Source: Paenibacillus sp. sptzw28
GTDB lineage: Bacteria > Bacillota > Bacilli > Paenibacillales > Paenibacillaceae
Reading direction: 5' to 3'
Assembly (NCBI RefSeq): GCF_019550795.1
Contig: NZ_CP080545.1
Location: forward strand, 753,501-817,500
Length of the DNA: 64,000 nt
The notes under the pieces are model-generated. The model made no database searches and had not been told where the DNA came from. It saw only the letters and a program-made list of their open reading frames with translations. Every line of letters begins with the position of its first letter. Positions within the stretch are counted from its first letter, which is position 1. This document shows, piece by piece, positions 60,241 to 64,000 of this stretch. The position numbers were made by a program, and so were the translations under genes.

Positions 60241-62568
60241 ATGTCGAACGAATTGAGCATCGACCAGGCGGTACAGAAATTGAATCCTCCGCAGCGCGAG
60301 GCAGTCCAGGCGACGGAAGGGCCTTTACTCATTATGGCGGGGGCCGGCAGCGGCAAGACCCGCGTGCTCACCCACCGCATCGCTTACCTTATTGAGAAGC
60401 GGCGAGTGGCGCCTTGGAGCATTCTCGCTATTACATTTACAAATAAAGCGGCACGCGAAATGCAGCAGAGGGTTGCGTCGCTCGTCGGACCTTCGGGCCA
60501 GGACATTTGGGTATCCACGTTTCACTCGATGTGTGTCCGTATTTTACGCAAAGACATCAGCCGGATCGGGTTTACATCCAGCTTTTCCATATTGGACTCG
60601 GCCGATCAGCTTTCCGTTATCCGCAATTGTATGAAGGATCTTAATATTGATACAAAGAAATTTGAACCCAAGAGCGTTCAAGCGGCGATCGGCGGCGCGA
60701 AGAACGAACTCCTCACCCCCGAGCGGTTCGAGAACAAAATCGGGGATTACTTCGACCAAATCGTCGCCAAAGTGTACAAATCCTATCAGAAGCGGCTGAA
60801 GAGCAACAATTCGCTTGATTTCGACGACCTGATTATGATGGCTATCAAGCTGTTTACGGATGAGCCGGACGTATTGAATTTCTACCAGAATAAATTCCGC
60901 TACATTCATGTCGACGAATATCAGGACACGAATAAGGCACAGTATATGCTTTGCCGGATGCTTGCCGATAAACACCATAACATTTGCGTCGTCGGCGACA
61001 GCGACCAGTCGATTTACCGCTGGCGCGGTGCGGACATCACAAATATTTTGAATTTTGAGGGAGACTACCCTGAGGCGAGAACCATTCTGCTGGAGCAGAA
61101 TTACCGGTCTACGGCCAATATTCTGAATGCGGCTAATGCAGTGATAAAGCAGAACACCGGGCGCAAGTCCAAGAAGCTCTGGACCGACCGCGGCGAAGGC
61201 GACTCGATTACCGTTTATCAAGCAGATTCGGAGCATGAGGAAGGATACTTCATTACCTCGGAAATCCGCAAAAATGTCTCGAACGGCCGCAAATTCTCCG
61301 ATCATGCAATTTTGTACCGGGCGAATGCACAATCCCGGGTAATAGAGGAAACGCTGATCAAATCCGATATTCCGTATCAAATTGTAGGCGGTATCCGATT
61401 CTATGACCGTAAAGAGATCAAGGATCTGCTTGCTTATCTGCGACTTATCTCCAATCCCGACGACGACATCAGCTTTGCAAGGATCGTCAATGTTCCCAAG
61501 CGAGGCATCGGCGACACAACGGTCGCCCGTCTGGCGGAGGAAGCGGGTCAGCGGGGCATCTCGATCTTCGCGCTGCTGGAGCAGCTGGATTGGCTCGAAG
61601 TGACAGGCCGGGCGCGTACTGCCCTCCGGGAATTCAGGGACATGATCGATAATGTGACCCGGATGGTCGAGTATTTATCGGTCACCGAATTAACGGAAAA
61701 GGTGCTGGAGATGAGCGGCTATCGCGAGGAACTGGTGCGTGAGAATACGCTCGAGTCGAAGGCTCGACTCGAGAATATCGAAGAGTTCCTGTCGGTGACG
61801 CAGGACTTTGAGAAGCGTAACGAGGACAAGTCGCTCGTCTCGTTCCTTACGGATCTGGCGCTTATCGCGGATATTGATTCGATGGATAAGGCCGAGCCGG
61901 AGGGCGGCGTCAAGGATGCCATCGTTCTTATGACAATGCATAGCGCAAAAGGCCTCGAATTCCCGGTAGTGTTTATTATCGGGATGGAGGAAGGCGTATT
62001 CCCCCACAGCCGCACGCTCATGGACAACGAGGAGCTGGAAGAAGAGCGCCGATTGGCGTATGTCGGCATCACACGCGCAGAAGAGCGTCTCTACTTGACC
62101 TGCGCGCGGATGCGTACGCTGTTCGGGCGGACAAGCGCGAATATGCCTTCGCGCTTTCTGGGGGAAGTGCCCGGCGAAGTGAAGGAGGAAGCTTCCTCCT
62201 TCGGCCGGGAGGCAATGCGGCAAGCCGGCGGCCGCTATGGCGGAGCCGCGGGAGCCGGCGGGGCCGGGTTCGGGTTCCGCGGCGGGAGCGCAGGCCGCCC
62301 GGGAATCGGCGGCGCGGCGGAAAGCAGCCGCGGCGGCGTGAGGGTCAGTACGCCGCTCGACGCTGCCCGCGCCGCAGGTGCCGCCTCCGGCGGCGAAGTG
62401 CCAGGCGATTTTGCGGCCGGCGATAAAGTATCCCACGGTAAATGGGGCGTCGGTACGGTAGTCGCCGTACGCGGCAGCGGCAACGACAAAGAACTGCAAA
62501 TAGCGTTTCCAGCCCCGGTAGGGGTAAAAAAACTGCTTGCGAGCTTCGCGCCGATTACGAAAATATAA
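60241..62568 (+). CDS. pcrA: ATP-dependent DNA helicase PcrA
   Basis: UvrD-like helicase for repair, replication restart and plasmid rolling-circle replication. 775 residues. Motifs in order: Q motif [10 protein letters not shown], Walker [15 protein letters not shown], motif Ia, motif [13 protein letters not shown], motif [17 protein letters not shown], motif IV EQNYRST, motif [15 protein letters not shown] and motif [16 protein letters not shown]. The C-terminus has a glycine/alanine-rich linker (about 660-720) and a Tudor-like RNA polymerase-contacting domain (about 725-775, [15 protein letters not shown]). AAAGGAG ribosome site. Standard place before ligA. Confidence 0.98.
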   Translation: MSNELSIDQAVQKLNPPQREAVQATEGPLLIMAGAGSGKTRVLTHRIAYLIEKRRVAPWSILAITFTNKAAREMQQRVASLVGPSGQDIWVSTFHSMCVRILRKDISRIGFTSSFSILDSADQLSVIRNCMKDLNIDTKKFEPKSVQAAIGGAKNELLTPERFENKIGDYFDQIVAKVYKSYQKRLKSNNSLDFDDLIMMAIKLFTDEPDVLNFYQNKFRYIHVDEYQDTNKAQYMLCRMLADKHHNICVVGDSDQSIYRWRGADITNILNFEGDYPEARTILLEQNYRSTANILNAANAVIKQNTGRKSKKLWTDRGEGDSITVYQADSEHEEGYFITSEIRKNVSNGRKFSDHAILYRANAQSRVIEETLIKSDIPYQIVGGIRFYDRKEIKDLLAYLRLISNPDDDISFARIVNVPKRGIGDTTVARLAEEAGQRGISIFALLEQLDWLEVTGRARTALREFRDMIDNVTRMVEYLSVTELTEKVLEMSGYREELVRENTLESKARLENIEEFLSVTQDFEKRNEDKSLVSFLTDLALIADIDSMDKAEPEGGVKDAIVLMTMHSAKGLEFPVVFIIGMEEGVFPHSRTLMDNEELEEERRLAYVGITRAEERLYLTCARMRTLFGRTSANMPSRFLGEVPGEVKEEASSFGREAMRQAGGRYGGAAGAGGAGFGFRGGSAGRPGIGGAAESSRGGVRVSTPLDAARAAGAASGGEVPGDFAAGDKVSHGKWGVGTVVAVRGSGNDKELQIAFPAPVGVKKLLASFAPITKI

Positions 62569-62636
62569 TTAACAGCTGCAGCCGCACCGCAGATTCCTGC
62601 GTCTGCCGGCAGCAGCGAGAGAGGAAGGATCGCCCG

Positions 62637-64000
62637 ATGACAACCGCAATGGAACCGGGAAGCAGCGCAGAGCAGCAGAAGCTGGCGCGTATGCGCGAGC
62701 TCTCTGAACAGATCGAGCACTATAATCACCATTATTACACATTGGATCAGCCGACGATCAGCGATAAAGAATACGATGAGCTGTATGACGAGCTCGTCCG
62801 GCTCGAACAGCAGACCGGTTATGTGCTGCCTGAATCCCCGACACTTCGGGTAGGCGGCGACATCTTGAAAGGCTTCGATCCGCACCGCCACCGGGCGCGG
62901 CTGTGGAGTTTGGACAAAGCGCAGAATCAGGAGGATCTGCTCGCTTGGAATACGCGCGTTCGAAGGGTTATTGCCGACTTTAATGCAAAAAATCCGGGCA
63001 CCGACCCTCTTCCGGATCCGACCTACGTAGTGGAACTGAAATTCGATGGACTTACACTTAATCTGACGTATGATTTGGGCCGGCTTGTTCAGGCGTCGAC
63101 CCGAGGCAACGGTGTGGTCGGCGAAGGTATTTTGGCGCAGGTAAAGACAATCAAATCAATCCCGCTCACCATACCTTTTACCGGAGGCATTATCGAGGTG
63201 CAGGGCGAAGGGCTCATGAACCTGTCGGTTCTTGAGGCTTATAACCGGACAGCTGCCGAACCTCTGAAAAATGCCCGTAACGCAGCAGCCGGCGCGCTTC
63301 GCAACCAAAATCCCCGTATTACGGCGGAACGGAAGCTGACCGCGTATTTCTATAATATCGGTTACGCGGAGGGCGTCTCTTTCGACAATCATATGGAGAT
63401 GCTTGAATTTCTCCGTGCAAACAGGTTTAAAGTGAATCCGTACGCCACGTACTGGAATTCAATTGAAGATGTACAGGAGGAGCTGCATCGGATAGCCGCA
63501 ATCCGAGGCGAGCTCGATTACCTGATCGACGGCGCGGTGGTCAAGCTGACCGACATGCGCACTCGCGAGGCGCTTGGCTATACGGACAAGTTCCCGCGCT
63601 GGTCGGTTGCTTTTAAATTCGAAGCCGAAGAAACGACTACTGTATTGGAATCAGTCTCATGGGAAGTCGGCCGAACGGGCAAAATAACGCCGGTAGCTCG
63701 GGTTGAGCCTGTTGACCTTGCCGGAGTCACCGTGCAGAACTGCACACTTAATAATATGGGCGACATTGAACGAAAAAACCTGAAGAATGCGCTGGGAACT
63801 CGTGTCTTTATCCGCCGTTCCAATGATGTCATACCGGAGATCCTCGGCAAAGCCGACGAGGAGACGGGACAGGAAATCGTTTTTCCGACTGTTTGCCCTG
63901 CCTGCGGTACACTGCTCGAGCTGAAAGGCGCGCACCTGTTCTGCACGAACAAGCTTGGCTGCAGGCCGCAGACGATAGGCCGAATCACGCATTTCTCATC
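62637..64000 (+). CDS. ligA: NAD-dependent DNA ligase LigA (3' end cut by window)
   Basis: Seals nicks in replication using NAD. ATG 62637 after GAGGAAGGAT; 454 codons are visible before the window ends. The NMN-binding Ia domain (HYNHHYYTLDQPTISDKEYDEL-like start, here YNHHYYTLDQPTISDKEYD), adenylation lysine in ELKFDGLTLNLTY, TRGNGVVGEG (most bacterial LigA have TRGDG), LIDGAVVKL, FPRWSVAFKFEAEE, the OB-fold IRRSNDVIPEI (RSN replacing the usual RAG) and a zinc-finger start CPACG/CTNKLGC. These residue choices resemble a clostridial-like subgroup. Helix-hairpin-helix and BRCT domains lie outside the window. Confidence 0.93.
   Translation, partial: MTTAMEPGSSAEQQKLARMRELSEQIEHYNHHYYTLDQPTISDKEYDELYDELVRLEQQTGYVLPESPTLRVGGDILKGFDPHRHRARLWSLDKAQNQEDLLAWNTRVRRVIADFNAKNPGTDPLPDPTYVVELKFDGLTLNLTYDLGRLVQASTRGNGVVGEGILAQVKTIKSIPLTIPFTGGIIEVQGEGLMNLSVLEAYNRTAAEPLKNARNAAAGALRNQNPRITAERKLTAYFYNIGYAEGVSFDNHMEMLEFLRANRFKVNPYATYWNSIEDVQEELHRIAAIRGELDYLIDGAVVKLTDMRTREALGYTDKFPRWSVAFKFEAEETTTVLESVSWEVGRTGKITPVARVEPVDLAGVTVQNCTLNNMGDIERKNLKNALGTRVFIRRSNDVIPEILGKADEETGQEIVFPTVCPACGTLLELKGAHLFCTNKLGCRPQTIGRITHFS

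Noticed and set aside
1..64000. CRISPR arrays, insertion sequences, prophage, tRNA or rRNA genes
   Set aside because: No regularly spaced repeats, transposase or integrase motifs, or tRNA-like clover-leaf segments were recognised by eye; this does not exclude very short or degenerate ones.

Overview
This 64 kb window looks like a chromosomal core segment of a Gram-positive, motile, S-layer-bearing Bacillales bacterium, most probably Paenibacillaceae (Paenibacillus/Cohnella-like). Reasons: the gene order degS-degU-comFA-comFC-yvyF-flgM-flgN-flgK-flgL-yviE-fliW-csrA-hag-flaG-fliS-fliT ... hpf-secA-prfB-yvjA ... ftsE-ftsX-ctpB-minJ-uvrB-uvrA follows the Bacillus subtilis chromosome arm; copper-amine-oxidase-N and SLH/CAP surface proteins are typical of Paenibacillus; Shine-Dalgarno sites are strong, and GTG/TTG starts are common. 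Both edges cut genes: degS at the left, ligA at the right. No tRNA, rRNA, CRISPR array, insertion sequence or prophage was seen.

Layout. 1-7.5 kb: degSU two-component system, a secreted copper-amine-oxidase-N protein, an unrecognised membrane-anchored protein, and the competence genes comFA (with a very GC-rich alanine-rich insertion) and comFC. 7.1-17.7 kb: late flagellar block with sigma-D-type promoters, including the FliW-CsrA-hag regulatory circuit; fliD and the flagellin methylase gene fliB lie on the minus strand, convergent with fliS-fliT. 18-24 kb: cold-shock protein, hibernation factor, secA, prfB (with its programmed +1 frameshift) and a YitT/DUF2179 membrane protein. 24-32.5 kb: a complete seven-gene arginine pathway argC-J-B-D-F-G-H behind a promoter covered by two ARG-box-like palindromes. 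32.6-40.4 kb: a minus-strand VanW/G5 protein, then ftsE-ftsX, an M23 murein hydrolase, ctpB and minJ, i.e. cell-envelope and division functions. 40.6-46 kb: SOS-type promoter and uvrB-uvrA. 46-52 kb: mixed genes (PH-domain protein, siroheme sulfite/nitrite reductase, a DUF2759-like protein, a CAP-BIG2-SLH surface protein, a sugar isomerase). 52-64 kb: U32-family protein, a BTAD regulator followed by a membrane PP2C phosphatase fused to an RsbW-like ATPase and a STAS antagonist, then pcrB-pcrA-ligA.

How it fits together. The flagellar section encodes its own control: FlgM restrains sigma-D, sigma-D sites precede flgM, hag, fliD and probably fliB, and the hag leader carries a hairpin-presented CsrA site plus one over the ribosome binding site, with fliW-csrA directly upstream. 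The least conventional pieces are the BTAD / PP2C-HATPase / STAS partner-switching module with no sigma factor beside it, the three-armed RNA structure before uvrA, a promoter-small basic ORF-terminator unit near 52 kb, the overlap of the flgM promoter with a terminator stem, and the alanine-rich ComFA insertion. All functional calls come from reading motifs and gene order by eye; no database search was possible.
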